Shown here: positions 1 through 8,217 of the stretch, piece by piece
How the letters are laid out: the number at the start of each line of letters is the position of its first letter
How positions within the stretch are numbered: the stretch's first letter is position 1
NCBI RefSeq assembly: GCF_900115095.1
Contig: NZ_FOVH01000005.1
Coordinates: 310,001-374,000, forward strand
Direction of reading: 5' to 3'
DNA: 64,000 nt
Source: Actinomadura madurae
GTDB taxonomy: Bacteria > Actinomycetota > Actinomycetes > Streptosporangiales > Streptosporangiaceae
Program-made: the position numbers and the translations under genes
The notes under the pieces: generated by a model
Databases searched by the model: none
What the model was told of the DNA's origin: nothing
What the model saw: the letters and a program-made list of their open reading frames with translations, nothing else

Positions 1-842
1 AGCAGGCGCTGCTGGACCGACTCGACTTTGGGATGAACATCCTTGAGCCAGGTCATCGCGTCGCATGTCAGGTTGAGGATCCGGCCGCGACCGTCCTCCG
101 GGTCTCGCTCGCGGTCGATCCACCCTTTGCGCGCGAGCCTGTTCACGATGTCGGCCGTACTGGACTTGTCCAGCGCCGCCAGCTCGCCGAGCCGGCGCTG
201 GTTGATACCCGGCCACCTTCCGACCACGTGCAGCACCGCATACTGCGGGCCGGTCAGCCGACCGTCCATGATCTCAGCCCAGTACGCGGTGTGCACCTGC
301 TGAGCGCAGCGGATCAGGTGGCCGGGCGCGGACAACTCGAGAATCGGGTAATCGGCTCGGCGCCCGGCATGCAGCTCATGCTCGGACAGCCGGGCGACGG
401 CCGCCAGCCCATGTGAAAAGGCGGCGCGGCGCGGCGCCGGTACGGGCGCCAGCAAGGCGTCCTGAACGGCGCTGACTTTCGGGGTGATGGACGACAGCGC
501 GAGGGCCGCGGCCGATGTCAGCGTCAGCAGGTAGCGGCGGCCGTCCGCATCGCTCCGTTCTCGCTTGATCCACGCCTGCCTGGCCAGCCTGGCCACCACA
601 TCCGCCGTCGACGACTTGTCCAGCGATGCCAGCCTCGCGACCTGCTGCTGATCGGAGCGGGGAAAGGCCGCGAGCACTGACAGCACGGCGTACTGAGGCC
701 CGGTGAGCTCCCCGGGCACCAGCTCGCCCCACAACACGTTGTGAACGGTCTGGGCCCGTCGTATGAGATGGCCGGGGATCGACACCAAAGGCATCGGGCT
801 GACCGCACCACCCTGCGGTCGGTCAATACCGCGAGCACTCAA
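1..842 (-). CDS. Tandem-domain MarR-family transcriptional regulator (C-terminus cut by window edge)
   Basis: The reading frame carries two successive MarR winged-helix domains. The first is around residues 25-125 and has TGPQYAVLSVL and LDKSSTADVV. The second is around residues 180-280 and has TGPQYAVLHVV and LDKSSTADIV. Known MarR proteins are about 150 aa, with one domain per chain, and bind DNA as dimers. This chain may therefore fold as a pseudo-dimer. The start is a TTG at 842, chosen because GGAGGGAG lies 7 nt upstream at 850-857. The first ATG (794) has no such site. The gene lies downstream of and collinear with the F420-type enzyme gene, which it may control. The protein runs off the window, so its full length is unknown. 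The family is clear; ligand and targets are not. Confidence 0.85.
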   Translation of the reverse strand, partial: MSARGIDRPQGGAVSPMPLVSIPGHLIRRAQTVHNVLWGELVPGELTGPQYAVLSVLAAFPRSDQQQVARLASLDKSSTADVVARLARQAWIKRERSDADGRRYLLTLTSAAALALSSITPKVSAVQDALLAPVPAPRRAAFSHGLAAVARLSEHELHAGRRADYPILELSAPGHLIRCAQQVHTAYWAEIMDGRLTGPQYAVLHVVGRWPGINQRRLGELAALDKSSTADIVNRLARKGWIDRERDPEDGRGRILNLTCDAMTWLKDVHPKVESVQQRL

Positions 843-870
843 AGAAGCACTCCCTCCACGAGTGCCTGCG

Positions 871-879
871 AGTATAGCA
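871..879 (-). promoter_or_regulatory. Extended -10 promoter for the tandem MarR gene
   Basis: On the minus strand TGC precedes TATACT, an extended -10 hexamer. It ends about 14 nt before the GGAGGGAG ribosome-binding site of the TTG-initiated MarR gene. No good -35 hexamer is visible, as expected for an extended -10 promoter. Confidence 0.45.
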
Positions 880-962
880 ACGATGGTCCGTGTACCTACA
901 GTTGGCACAGCACGCCGACCGTCTGATGGCTCCGCCGATTTATGCGATCCCGCCTGTCATGA

Positions 963-1418
963 TCAGTCAAGCCGGACGAATCGAAGTAGAGGAATCATAC
1001 GGCTCGTCTTTTTCTGATATTCGATGACAGCCGGTATCTGGGCCACGACTTGCGCCCAGACGGCGTCCCGCGCCTTTCCGGTGATCTCCTCTGCCATGAC
1101 AGGGAATCTCTCGACGCCCACCTCGACCTCCGTCCGCGGGTTGGCCATCAGGTTGCGGTACCACGAGGGGTTCTTCGGTGCCCCTCGGTTGGAGGCGACG
1201 ACGACGATGCTTCCGTCGTCCTGGGGGAAGTACGTCATCGGACTCACGTACTGCGTGCCCGTCTTCTCTCCCACGTGGTGCACGAGAATGATCCGCGCAC
1301 CCTCGTAGGGGCCGCCGACACGCCCTCCGTTCGCGCGGAAATCAGCGATGACCTGTGCATTCAGATCAGGAACGTTCGCCAAGTCCTTGTGTTCTTTCAC
1401 GTCGCGCAGGTCGGTCAT
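963..1418 (-). CDS. Nitroreductase-family deazaflavin (F420)-dependent oxidoreductase, Ddn-like
   Basis: This 151-aa protein has the split-barrel Ddn/FDOR-A layout typical of actinobacteria: IILVHHVGEKTGTQYVSP in the first half, then VVASNRGAPKNPSWYRNL and NPRTEVEV. The family uses reduced cofactor F420 to reduce nitro-compounds, quinones or other unsaturated substrates in the cytoplasm. The length is normal for the family. The ATG is preceded by AAGGAG at good spacing. It is followed on the same strand by the tandem MarR gene, suggesting a regulated detoxification pair. The substrate cannot be read from the sequence. Confidence 0.88.
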   Translation of the reverse strand: MTDLRDVKEHKDLANVPDLNAQVIADFRANGGRVGGPYEGARIILVHHVGEKTGTQYVSPMTYFPQDDGSIVVVASNRGAPKNPSWYRNLMANPRTEVEVGVERFPVMAEEITGKARDAVWAQVVAQIPAVIEYQKKTSRMIPLLRFVRLD

Positions 1419-1441
1419 GACGCTCCTTGCTCCGTATCGTT

Positions 1442-1456
1442 ACTATCATCAATAGT
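1442..1456. promoter_or_regulatory. Short inverted repeat upstream of the Ddn-like gene
   Basis: ACTAT, 5 nt, ATAGT lies about 25 nt upstream of the ATG at 1418. It could be an operator for the neighbouring MarR protein, but the arms are short and no second copy was found. Confidence 0.25.
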
Positions 1457-1463
1457 GCCCGAG

Positions 1464-1496
1464 GTTCATGGGGGCCACTAGGTGGCCCCCATGAAC
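1464..1496 (-). terminator. Strong hairpin terminator after the MHS transporter gene
   Basis: A perfect 15-bp stem (GTTCATGGGGGCCAC and its complement) with a 3-nt TAG loop lies just beyond the stop codon of the minus-strand transporter gene. There is no long T tract, as is common in high-G+C actinomycetes. It would separate the transporter transcript from the Ddn-like gene. Confidence 0.75.
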
Positions 1497-1517
1497 GACT
1501 TCACGAACACTCGGGGT

Positions 1518-2918
1518 TCAGGCCGGCGGAGGCTCCACCGGTGACGCCTGCACCTCCGTTGCCGTTCGGGTGCCGGCCCCCCGGGCCTCCGGCTTGGCGC
1601 GTCCGGTGCCCGTGATCCCCAGCTGGAGAGTCGGTACGCGATGGGTCTCCGGCCCGGCCAGGACGGCGACGGCGGCGGCGCCCAGCAGGCCCGCGAACAG
1701 CCAGGCGACCTGTCCCCAGTTGTCGGGATCGTTGTGGACGAGCGACTGGGCGATGACCGGAAGGAGCCCGGTCAGCACGATGCTGATCATGAAGCTGACA
1801 GCCATACCGGAGAACCGGATGTGTGCGGGGAACATCTCCAAGAAGGCGGCGAGGAGGATGGCCGTCGTCATCGCCAGGAAGATGTCCATGAGAACGAATC
1901 CGGCGAGGTAGATCACCGGCCACTCGCCCGCGTGGACGGCTCCCAGCCACAGCGGGATCAGTGCCGCGCAACCGGCCAGCCCGATCAGGAAGACCGGCTT
2001 GCGGCCGATGCGGTCGGACAGCATCGCGAAGACGGGGATCGTGATGCTCATCCCCAGCGCGGAACCCGCTACGAGGATCAGCATCAGCGACCTGCTCAGC
2101 CCGATCACGTTGGTGCCGTAGGACAGGCCGAAGACGTAGACCATGCCGGCCGGCGTGAGGCACAGCCCGGACACCACGACGCGAAGCACGGCACGCCAAT
2201 GCCCCCGGAACACCTCGACCAGCGGGACCTTTACCGTCGACGCGTCCGGCGCGCGCCGGCCGCCGACCTCCGGCTCGACGAGTCTGCGACGCAGCACGAA
2301 CGTGAGTGCGATGACCAGCGCGCTCGCCCAGAACGGGATCCGCCATCCCCAGGCGAGCATGGCGTCCTTCGACAGCAGAGCGGTCAGCGGCAGGAACACC
2401 ACGCTCGCGACGAAGTTTCCGAACTGGGACCCGCTCTGCGTCCAGCTGGTGTACCAGGCACGCCTGCGGTCCGGTGCGTGCTCGAAGGCGATGAGCGCCG
2501 ATCCGGCCTGCTCGCCGCCGGCGGACAGCCCCTGGATCACCCGGAGCACGACCAGGAGCACCGGGGCCGTGGCGCCGACCGCCGCGTAGCTCGGAAGGCA
2601 CCCCACCAGGAAGGTGGCGATGCCCATCGTGAGCAGGATCGCCAGCAGGATCTTCTTGCGACCGACCTTGTCGCCGAGGTGCCCCCAGAGCACCGCACCG
2701 AACGGACGGGCGACGTAGGCGACACCGAAGGTGCCCAGCGCCAGGAGCGTCCCCAACGAAGGGTCGGGAAAGAAGACCTCGCCGAAGAAGAGTGCGGCGG
2801 CGGTCCCGTAGATGAGGAAGTCGTAGTACTCCAGAGTCGTACCGAAGAATCCCGATGCGGCCGCCGTGCGGACATTACGTCTTTGCACGGCATCGGGCGG
2901 TGCTGCGGTAGCGGGCAT
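1518..2918 (-). CDS. MFS transporter, metabolite:H+ symporter (MHS) family
   Basis: The protein has about twelve predicted membrane helices and the MFS loop 2-3 motif GDKVGRKKIL, repeated as SDRIGRKPVF between helices 8 and 9. LRVIQGLSAGGEQAGS in helix 5 is typical of the MHS subfamily (ShiA, KgtP, aromatic-acid importers). The ATG at 2918 is preferred over one 39 codons upstream because GGAGGG lies 6 nt before it and the upstream stretch is not family-like. Divergence from the ring-cleavage operon and shared operators suggest that it imports the substrate of that operon. The C-terminus is a low-complexity Pro/Ala/Glu tail. Confidence 0.88.
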   Translation of the reverse strand: MPATAAPPDAVQRRNVRTAAASGFFGTTLEYYDFLIYGTAAALFFGEVFFPDPSLGTLLALGTFGVAYVARPFGAVLWGHLGDKVGRKKILLAILLTMGIATFLVGCLPSYAAVGATAPVLLVVLRVIQGLSAGGEQAGSALIAFEHAPDRRRAWYTSWTQSGSQFGNFVASVVFLPLTALLSKDAMLAWGWRIPFWASALVIALTFVLRRRLVEPEVGGRRAPDASTVKVPLVEVFRGHWRAVLRVVVSGLCLTPAGMVYVFGLSYGTNVIGLSRSLMLILVAGSALGMSITIPVFAMLSDRIGRKPVFLIGLAGCAALIPLWLGAVHAGEWPVIYLAGFVLMDIFLAMTTAILLAAFLEMFPAHIRFSGMAVSFMISIVLTGLLPVIAQSLVHNDPDNWGQVAWLFAGLLGAAAVAVLAGPETHRVPTLQLGITGTGRAKPEARGAGTRTATEVQASPVEPPPA

Positions 2919-3005
2919 GGACGAGCCCTCCAGGGTCTTCAGGGCGGACACGGGGTGGGTTTCGACGGTGGGCCGAGCCGCCAGTCCGGCCCCCGACCAG
3001 GGATA

Positions 3006-3019
3006 GTCCGTATACGGAC
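3006..3019. promoter_or_regulatory. 14-bp palindromic operator, copy 1
   Basis: GTCCGTATACGGAC is a perfect palindrome in the divergent promoter region between the MHS transporter and the creatinase-fold gene. The GTATAC core resembles GT-N-AC operators of GntR-family regulators. An identical copy lies 98 bp away. Confidence 0.75.
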
Positions 3020-3103
3020 CACTTGGTCGAGTCAACGTACCTGAGCACTACAGGGCACGCAATACCCTTGACGAGCCGTGGTGTGACGCATAGCCTTCTT
3101 TAT

Positions 3104-3117
3104 GTCCGTATACGGAC
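3104..3117. promoter_or_regulatory. 14-bp palindromic operator, copy 2
   Basis: This is the second exact GTCCGTATACGGAC, 98 bp from the first and upstream of the rightward operon. Two identical sites bracketing one divergent promoter are what a repressor controlling both directions would need. No regulator gene is adjacent, so the cognate protein is unassigned. Confidence 0.75.
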
Positions 3118-3233
3118 TAGTTTGCTCAGCGGTCCGCGCTGGCGGACACAGGGGGTGTGCGCGCGGCCCCGGAGTCACCGGTCACTGCCATGACGCACGG
3201 CCGCGTATCACGGCATTCACGAAGAGGAACCGC

Positions 3234-4481
3234 ATGCAAGGAATACGCGGTGTCCAGGGAATCCTGGGGATTCCGGCACCGGTCAACGAGCCGATGTTCA
3301 CCCTGGCCGAACGCGATCGGCGATGGGCTCGGCTGCGGGAGCTGATGGACGCCGAGGGCGTCGAACTGCTCATCGTCCTGCCGGAGTCGATCACGTCCGA
3401 CTCGCTCTACATCGCGGACACGGCCGGAGTGACGATCTTTCCGCGTGCGGGCGATCCCGTCCTCATCCTCGGTGGGGAATCGAGCAATCTCGCTGTGGAA
3501 CGGCCACAGTGGATCGAGGACCGCCTCAGCGCGACCGAGCGCGGCTCCAGCGCCGTCGAATACGGCAGCACGACCGCGAACGTCCTGCGCAGCCGTGGTC
3601 TGGTGGGCAGGAGAACCGCGATCGCCGGTCTGCAGGGCGATGCGCTGTCGTCCGTGCGCCAACCCGACGGGTATGCCGTGTACACCACGGTCCGGCGTAT
3701 CGCCGAGGCGGTCGGCCCCGGAAACGTCGTGAACGGGACCAATCTTCTCGGCCGCGCCCGGTACGTCAAGGGCGACGAGGAGATCGCCCGGCTCGCCGCG
3801 AGTGTCCGGGTGGGCGAGGCATCGCTCGCGGCGATGGCCGCCACGGCGGACGTCGGAGTGCCGCAGGCCGAGGTGTTCGGTCAGATGCTGCTCGCGCAGG
3901 TGCGCGCCGGCGCCGACGCACTGGCCGTGGCGTGGGCACCCGGCTCCTGGGGCGAGGCGCGGCACCGGTACGTCACCACGCCACCGGGACTTCTGGAGCG
4001 CGGAACCTACGTGTCCACCGAGCTGATGCCCGAGATCCGCGGGTACCAGGCGCAGGTCGCGCAGCCCATGGTGATCGGCTCGCCCTGCGCCAGGGCTCAG
4101 GAGATCTTCGACCGCAACGCGGCCGCCTTCGACGCGGCGCTGGCCGCCCTGCGTCCGGGCGCGCGATGGGGCGACGTCCTCGCCGCCGTCGAATCCGCCG
4201 CGGGCGGGGGCGACGGGGTGATGTTCCCGTTGCTGCACGGGCGCGGGCTGGGCAACGACGGGCCGTTGCTGGTACCGGGCCTGGACGAGACCCGCGTGCC
4301 CGAGCAACCGATCGTGGCCAACACGACCTTCGTCCTCAAACCGTTCCTGCAGGTGCCGGAGGCACCGGCTGCCTTCGCGCGCCAGCACGACGTCACCTGG
4401 GGCGACACGATCGTCGTCACCGACGCCGGGGCCCGGCGGCTCGGTACGCGACGGCGGGAACTGATTGTGCTCGACGAGTGA
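3234..4481 (+). CDS. M24/creatinase-fold hydrolase (Xaa-Pro peptidase-like, metal ligands not conserved)
   Basis: A 415-aa two-domain protein: an N-terminal creatinase-like domain (about residues 15-145) and a pita-bread M24 domain (about 165-410). True metallopeptidases carry two Asp residues in the region that here reads STELMPEIRGYQAQ, and these are missing. FPLLHGRGLGNDGP occupies the catalytic-His position. It therefore looks like the metal-free creatinase or ectoine-hydrolase type, which cleave C-N bonds of small molecules, rather than a peptidase. The ATG at 3234 follows GAGGA; upstream in-frame ATG codons overlap the operator region. It is the first gene of the ring-cleavage operon and could cleave a conjugate or amide to release the aromatic substrate. 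Confidence 0.75.
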   Translation: MQGIRGVQGILGIPAPVNEPMFTLAERDRRWARLRELMDAEGVELLIVLPESITSDSLYIADTAGVTIFPRAGDPVLILGGESSNLAVERPQWIEDRLSATERGSSAVEYGSTTANVLRSRGLVGRRTAIAGLQGDALSSVRQPDGYAVYTTVRRIAEAVGPGNVVNGTNLLGRARYVKGDEEIARLAASVRVGEASLAAMAATADVGVPQAEVFGQMLLAQVRAGADALAVAWAPGSWGEARHRYVTTPPGLLERGTYVSTELMPEIRGYQAQVAQPMVIGSPCARAQEIFDRNAAAFDAALAALRPGARWGDVLAAVESAAGGGDGVMFPLLHGRGLGNDGPLLVPGLDETRVPEQPIVANTTFVLKPFLQVPEAPAAFARQHDVTWGDTIVVTDAGARRLGTRRRELIVLDE

Positions 4482-4514
4482 CCATCACGAACCCACGTTC
4501 CACGAAAGGCAACG

Positions 4515-5315
4515 ATGAGCGAGATACAGGCCGATTCCGCGACCGCGTGGCGGTCGGTCGAAACGGCGGACGGCGCCATGAACGTCTACCGGGCAGTGCC
4601 CGCCGGCGCCACGGACACCGCCGTGATCGTCCTGCAGGAGGCGTTCGGCGTGAACGAGTACATCCAGGACGTGACCCGTCGCATGGCCGGGCGTGGTCAC
4701 CTCGGATGCGCTCCCGACCTCTTCCACCGCAACGGCGTCGGCGTGCTCGGCTACGACCGGCACACCGAGGCGATGCCGCTGATCGGAGCCATCGGCGTCG
4801 ACGAGATCATCGCCGATGTGCGGGCCGTGGTGGACGGCCTCGCCGTGCATGACGGGATCCCCGCCGAACGGATCGCCGTCATCGGGTTCTGCTTCGGCGG
4901 CCGGGCGGCGTTCACCGCGGCCACGGCGATCGGCGGCCTCGCGGGCACGGTGGTGTTCTACGGGCCGGGCATCGCCGCGGGCCCGCACGCCGTCCTCGAC
5001 CGTGCCGATCGGCTCGACGCGCCGATCCTGATGCACGTCGGATCCGAGGACCCGACGATCCCGGCAGACCAGATCGCCGCGATCGACGCCGCACTCGCAC
5101 GCACGTCTGTTCCGGCGGAACAGCACGTCTACCCCGGAGCGGGACACGCCTTCGCCTGTGACGCCCGCCCCGCCATGTACGACGCCGGCGCGGCCGCCCT
5201 CGCCTGGGACCGCACCTTCGAGTTCTTCGACAAGCACCTGCCCCGGACGCGCGCCTTCGACCAGGCTCCGTCCGCACCTGACAGTGACGCCACGATCCGG
5301 CACCTGGCCCGCTGA
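4515..5315 (+). CDS. Dienelactone hydrolase family protein
   Basis: This is an alpha/beta hydrolase with the cysteine nucleophile elbow typical of dienelactone hydrolases (IGFCFGGRAAF, about residue 120), an acid in HVGSEDPTIP and the catalytic histidine in PGAGHAFAC. Known relatives hydrolyse dienelactones or related esters in aromatic catabolism. It lies 33 nt after the creatinase-fold gene and an AAGG ribosome-binding site precedes the ATG. Length is close to the usual 230-260 aa plus a short C-terminal extension. The exact substrate is unknown. Confidence 0.87.
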   Translation: MSEIQADSATAWRSVETADGAMNVYRAVPAGATDTAVIVLQEAFGVNEYIQDVTRRMAGRGHLGCAPDLFHRNGVGVLGYDRHTEAMPLIGAIGVDEIIADVRAVVDGLAVHDGIPAERIAVIGFCFGGRAAFTAATAIGGLAGTVVFYGPGIAAGPHAVLDRADRLDAPILMHVGSEDPTIPADQIAAIDAALARTSVPAEQHVYPGAGHAFACDARPAMYDAGAAALAWDRTFEFFDKHLPRTRAFDQAPSAPDSDATIRHLAR

Positions 5316-5340
5316 CCTCACCGTTCACCCGTCGAGGCGC

Positions 5341-5475
5341 CCGGACGACTTCGAACTCGGCTGCCTGGTCAACGGCGAGCAGCAGATGCAGAAGGGCCGG
5401 ACACGGGACGTGGTCTTCCCGGTCGGTGAGCTGATCGCCCGGCTGTCGGCGGTGACGCCGCTGCTTCCCGGCGAC
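5341..5475 (+). pseudogene. Relic of a fumarylacetoacetate hydrolase-family gene
   Basis: One frame encodes about 45 residues matching the FAH-family core: LGCLVNGEQQMQKGRTRD, then VVFPVGELIARLSAVTPLLPGD. In intact FAH proteins this is followed by the metal-binding TGTP segment. Here it breaks off into a hairpin and the ribosome-binding site of the next gene. The rest of the gene (about 230 residues) is missing. FAH-family hydrolases commonly act after an extradiol dioxygenase, so the relic suggests that the operon once had its own ring-fission-product hydrolase. This reading is by eye. Confidence 0.6.
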
Positions 5476-5494
5476 CATGCGCGACCGCATGGTC
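5473..5494. repeat. Perfect 9-bp hairpin at the end of the FAH relic
   Basis: GACCATGCG, a CGAC loop, and its exact complement lie precisely where similarity to FAH stops. It may be the scar of the deletion or a mild attenuator within the operon. Confidence 0.45.
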
Positions 5495-5534
5495 TCCGGC
5501 CACTGAGCGCCCGATCTTCCCCCAGGAGGTAGTT

Positions 5535-6458
5535 ATGTCGCTGCACGGGCTGTCCTCGATCACGGTGGGTGTCCCCAACCTCACCGAAACACGCCGCTAC
5601 TACACGGAGTTCGGGCTCGCCCCGGAGCCGGACGGCTGGCTGTCCACCCGGGACGGCGGACGCCAGCTGCGGCTGGTGCGGACGCCGACCCGCCGGCTGG
5701 CCGAGGTGGTGATCGGCGCTGACCACCCGGACGATCTCGACGCCGCCGCCGCCCGGCTGGGCGAGCTGGGGATTCCGGTGAGCCGCGGCAGGGGCTCGAT
5801 CACCGCCCTGGAGCCGGTCGCCGGGTTCCGCGCGACCGTCCGCGTCACCGGGCGGATCGTCCAGACCGGGCAGCCGCCCACCCCGTACAACGGGCCAGGC
5901 CGGATCGAGCGGGCCGACGGCCGGGCGCCCGGCGTGCTGCGCGATACCCCCGTGCGGCCACGCAAGCTGGGACACGTCGTGCTGGGCTCGACCGACTACG
6001 CGACGACCCGCCGGTTCTTCGCTGACGGGCTGGGTTTCAGGACCAGCGACGAGATCGCGGGCCGCGGCGCGTTCCTGCGCTGCTCCACCGATCACCACAA
6101 CGTGCTCGTGCTGGACGCGCCGGTCGACTTCCTGCACCACAGTTCCTGGCAGGTCGACGACATCGACGAGATCGGCCGCGGCGCCGCGGCCATGCTGGAG
6201 GGCGACCCGGAACGGCACGTCTGGGGCCTGGGCCGCCACCACGCCGGTTCCAACTTCTTCTGGTACCTGAAGGACCCCGCGGGCAACTTCTCCGAGTACT
6301 ACTCCGACATGGACTGCGTCGTCACCGACGAGCTCTGGCGGCCGGAGACGCTGGAGGGCGCGAAGGGCCTGTTCAGCTGGGGGCCGCCGCCACCACCGTC
6401 GTTCCTCCATCCGGAGGACCTGGCAGCGCTGATGACCGGCGCGCACCAGGCGAGGTGA
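5535..6458 (+). CDS. VOC-family extradiol ring-cleavage dioxygenase
   Basis: Two vicinal-oxygen-chelate modules (about residues 1-140 and 145-285). The C-terminal module shows the Fe(II) facial triad: His in RKLGHVVLG, His in FLHHSSWQVDD, and Glu in GNFSEYYSDMD. This matches type-I extradiol dioxygenases, which open catechol rings next to the hydroxyl pair. A strong AGGAGG site lies before the ATG, and the stop overlaps the start region of the hydroxylase gene, indicating translational coupling. The coupled flavin hydroxylase probably makes its catechol. The substrate, possibly a phenylpropionate- or biphenyl-like catechol, is inference. Confidence 0.88.
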   Translation: MSLHGLSSITVGVPNLTETRRYYTEFGLAPEPDGWLSTRDGGRQLRLVRTPTRRLAEVVIGADHPDDLDAAAARLGELGIPVSRGRGSITALEPVAGFRATVRVTGRIVQTGQPPTPYNGPGRIERADGRAPGVLRDTPVRPRKLGHVVLGSTDYATTRRFFADGLGFRTSDEIAGRGAFLRCSTDHHNVLVLDAPVDFLHHSSWQVDDIDEIGRGAAAMLEGDPERHVWGLGRHHAGSNFFWYLKDPAGNFSEYYSDMDCVVTDELWRPETLEGAKGLFSWGPPPPPSFLHPEDLAALMTGAHQAR

Positions 6459-6463
6459 GCACG

Positions 6464-8011
6464 ATGCCGGAGAAAGAGCATGATGTCGCGATCGTCGGAT
6501 TCGGTCCGGTCGGGCAGCTCCTCGCGCTGCTGCTCGGCCGCCAAGGTCACGACGTCCTGGTACTGGAGCGTTGGTCGCAGCCCTACGACAAGCCGCGCGC
6601 GGTCCACTTCGACCACGAGATCGGCCGTATCTTCCAAGCCGCGGGCGTCTCCGATGACGTCATGGCGGTCACCGACCCCGTGCCCGACTTCTACGAGTGG
6701 CGCAACGCCGAGGGTGAAGCGCTCCTCCGGATCGACTGGAGCGGGCTCGGCCCCAGCGGCTGGCCGACTGCGAACTTCTTCTCCCAGCCCGACCTGGAGC
6801 GAGTGCTGTCCAAACGGGTCGAGGCACTGCCCCACGTGAAGATCCTTCGCGGTTACGAGGTCGTCGAGCTCGTCCAAGACGAGAACGGTGTGCTGTTGGA
6901 CGCGGCCGGACCGGTCGCCGAGCACCGGCGCTTCCGCGCCCGCTGGGTGATCGGCGCCGACGGCGCGAACAGCTTCGTGCGCCGGCACATGGACACCCCC
7001 GTCACCGACCTCGGGTTCTTCTACGACTGGCTCATCGTCGACACCGCGCCGCATGACGAGCGCGAATGGTCCCCGATGAACTGGCAGCTGTGCGACCCCG
7101 CGCGCCCCACGACCATCGTCTCCGGCGGCCCGGGCAGGCGGCGGTGGGAGTTCATGCGGCTGCCCGGCGAGACCAGCGACGAGCTCAACACCCTGGAGAC
7201 CGCCTGGCGCCTCCTCGAACCATGGGGCCGGCACCCCGGCAACACCACCATCGAACGGCATACCGTCTACACGTTCCAGGCCCGCTGGGCCGACGACTGG
7301 CGCGCCGGGCGCGTCCTCCTCGCCGGTGACGCGGCCCACCAGATGCCGCCCTTCGCAGGCCAGGGCATGTGCTCGGGACTGAGGGACGCCATCAACCTGG
7401 CCTGGAAGCTCGATCTGATCCTGCGCGGAACGGCCCGGCCCGGCCTGCTCGACACCTATACCAGCGAGCGGCGGGCACACGTCCGGCACGCGATCGGGAT
7501 GTCGATCGCTCTCGGCGAGGTGATCTGCGTGCTCGACCAGGATGCGGCCGCGGAGCGCGACCGCCGCATGATCGCCGGCGGCGCGGCCCCGGACACCGTG
7601 CTGCCGCCGATGCCGCCGCCCGTGCTCGGGGACGGCGTGTTGCAGCAGGACTCCGACGGGGTGCGCCTGCCCACGGTCGGTCACCTCACACCGCAGCACC
7701 GCGTACGGTACGGCGGCGCGAGCGGCCTGCTCGACGACGTCACCGGCTTCGGCTTTACCGTCCTCACCGACGGTCCGGCCCCCGAGGGCGTACTGGACGA
7801 GAGCAGGCGGGCGGTTCTCGCCGACATCGGCGCCACCGTCGTGCCGCTGACACCCGACACCGACCTCGACCACGCCTACCTGCCGCATCTCCGCGAACAC
7901 GGTCACGTCGCCGCCGTCATCCGCCCCGACTTCTACCTCTACGGAACGGCTGCGACCGCGGGCGACCTGAGCGCTCTGATCGACCAGCTACGCGACCAAT
8001 TGCGGATCTGA
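6464..8011 (+). CDS. FAD-dependent aromatic monooxygenase, MhpA-like
   Basis: A class-A flavoprotein hydroxylase with the FAD-binding GFGPVGQLLALLLGRQG near the N-terminus, the DG motif in VIGADGANSFVR, and the GD motif in RVLLAGDAAHQMPP. It resembles 3-(3-hydroxyphenyl)propionate hydroxylase (MhpA), including a thioredoxin-like C-terminal region. The ATG at 6464 is chosen because GAGGTGA lies 5 nt upstream; a GTG at 6455 overlapping the previous stop is also possible. It would hydroxylate a phenolic substrate to a catechol for the dioxygenase just upstream. It is the last gene of the operon. Confidence 0.87.
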   Translation: MPEKEHDVAIVGFGPVGQLLALLLGRQGHDVLVLERWSQPYDKPRAVHFDHEIGRIFQAAGVSDDVMAVTDPVPDFYEWRNAEGEALLRIDWSGLGPSGWPTANFFSQPDLERVLSKRVEALPHVKILRGYEVVELVQDENGVLLDAAGPVAEHRRFRARWVIGADGANSFVRRHMDTPVTDLGFFYDWLIVDTAPHDEREWSPMNWQLCDPARPTTIVSGGPGRRRWEFMRLPGETSDELNTLETAWRLLEPWGRHPGNTTIERHTVYTFQARWADDWRAGRVLLAGDAAHQMPPFAGQGMCSGLRDAINLAWKLDLILRGTARPGLLDTYTSERRAHVRHAIGMSIALGEVICVLDQDAAAERDRRMIAGGAAPDTVLPPMPPPVLGDGVLQQDSDGVRLPTVGHLTPQHRVRYGGASGLLDDVTGFGFTVLTDGPAPEGVLDESRRAVLADIGATVVPLTPDTDLDHAYLPHLREHGHVAAVIRPDFYLYGTAATAGDLSALIDQLRDQLRI

Positions 8012-8172
8012 CCCCCAATGATGCGGCCGTGCGGACGATCGAAAGCCGAGCTCGGATGAGCTGCAAGTTCCTTCGGGCACTGAGCCCTTTCAGGAGGTGT
8101 GAGACTCGCGGACCTGTCGAACGTGACAGGTCTGTTCCGCCGCCCTCACCCCTCCAATACCCTCCGCTTTAC

Positions 8173-8191
8173 TTAAGATAGCCTTACCTAA
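8173..8191 (+). promoter_or_regulatory. Iron box (DtxR/IdeR/DmdR operator) before the ABC transporter pair
   Basis: TTAAGATAGCCTTACCTAA matches the 19-bp actinobacterial iron-box consensus at 16 of 19 positions. It lies 26 bp before the GTG start of the first ABC gene. Iron-loaded repressor bound here would shut the pair down in iron-replete cells. Confidence 0.85.
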
Positions 8192-8217
8192 ATTCTGCCT
8201 CTCCCTGGAGGTCGTGG

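Noticed and set aside
6299-7906. A 535-codon minus-strand open frame
   Set aside because: Antisense shadow of the MhpA-like gene; no ribosome-binding site and no domain.
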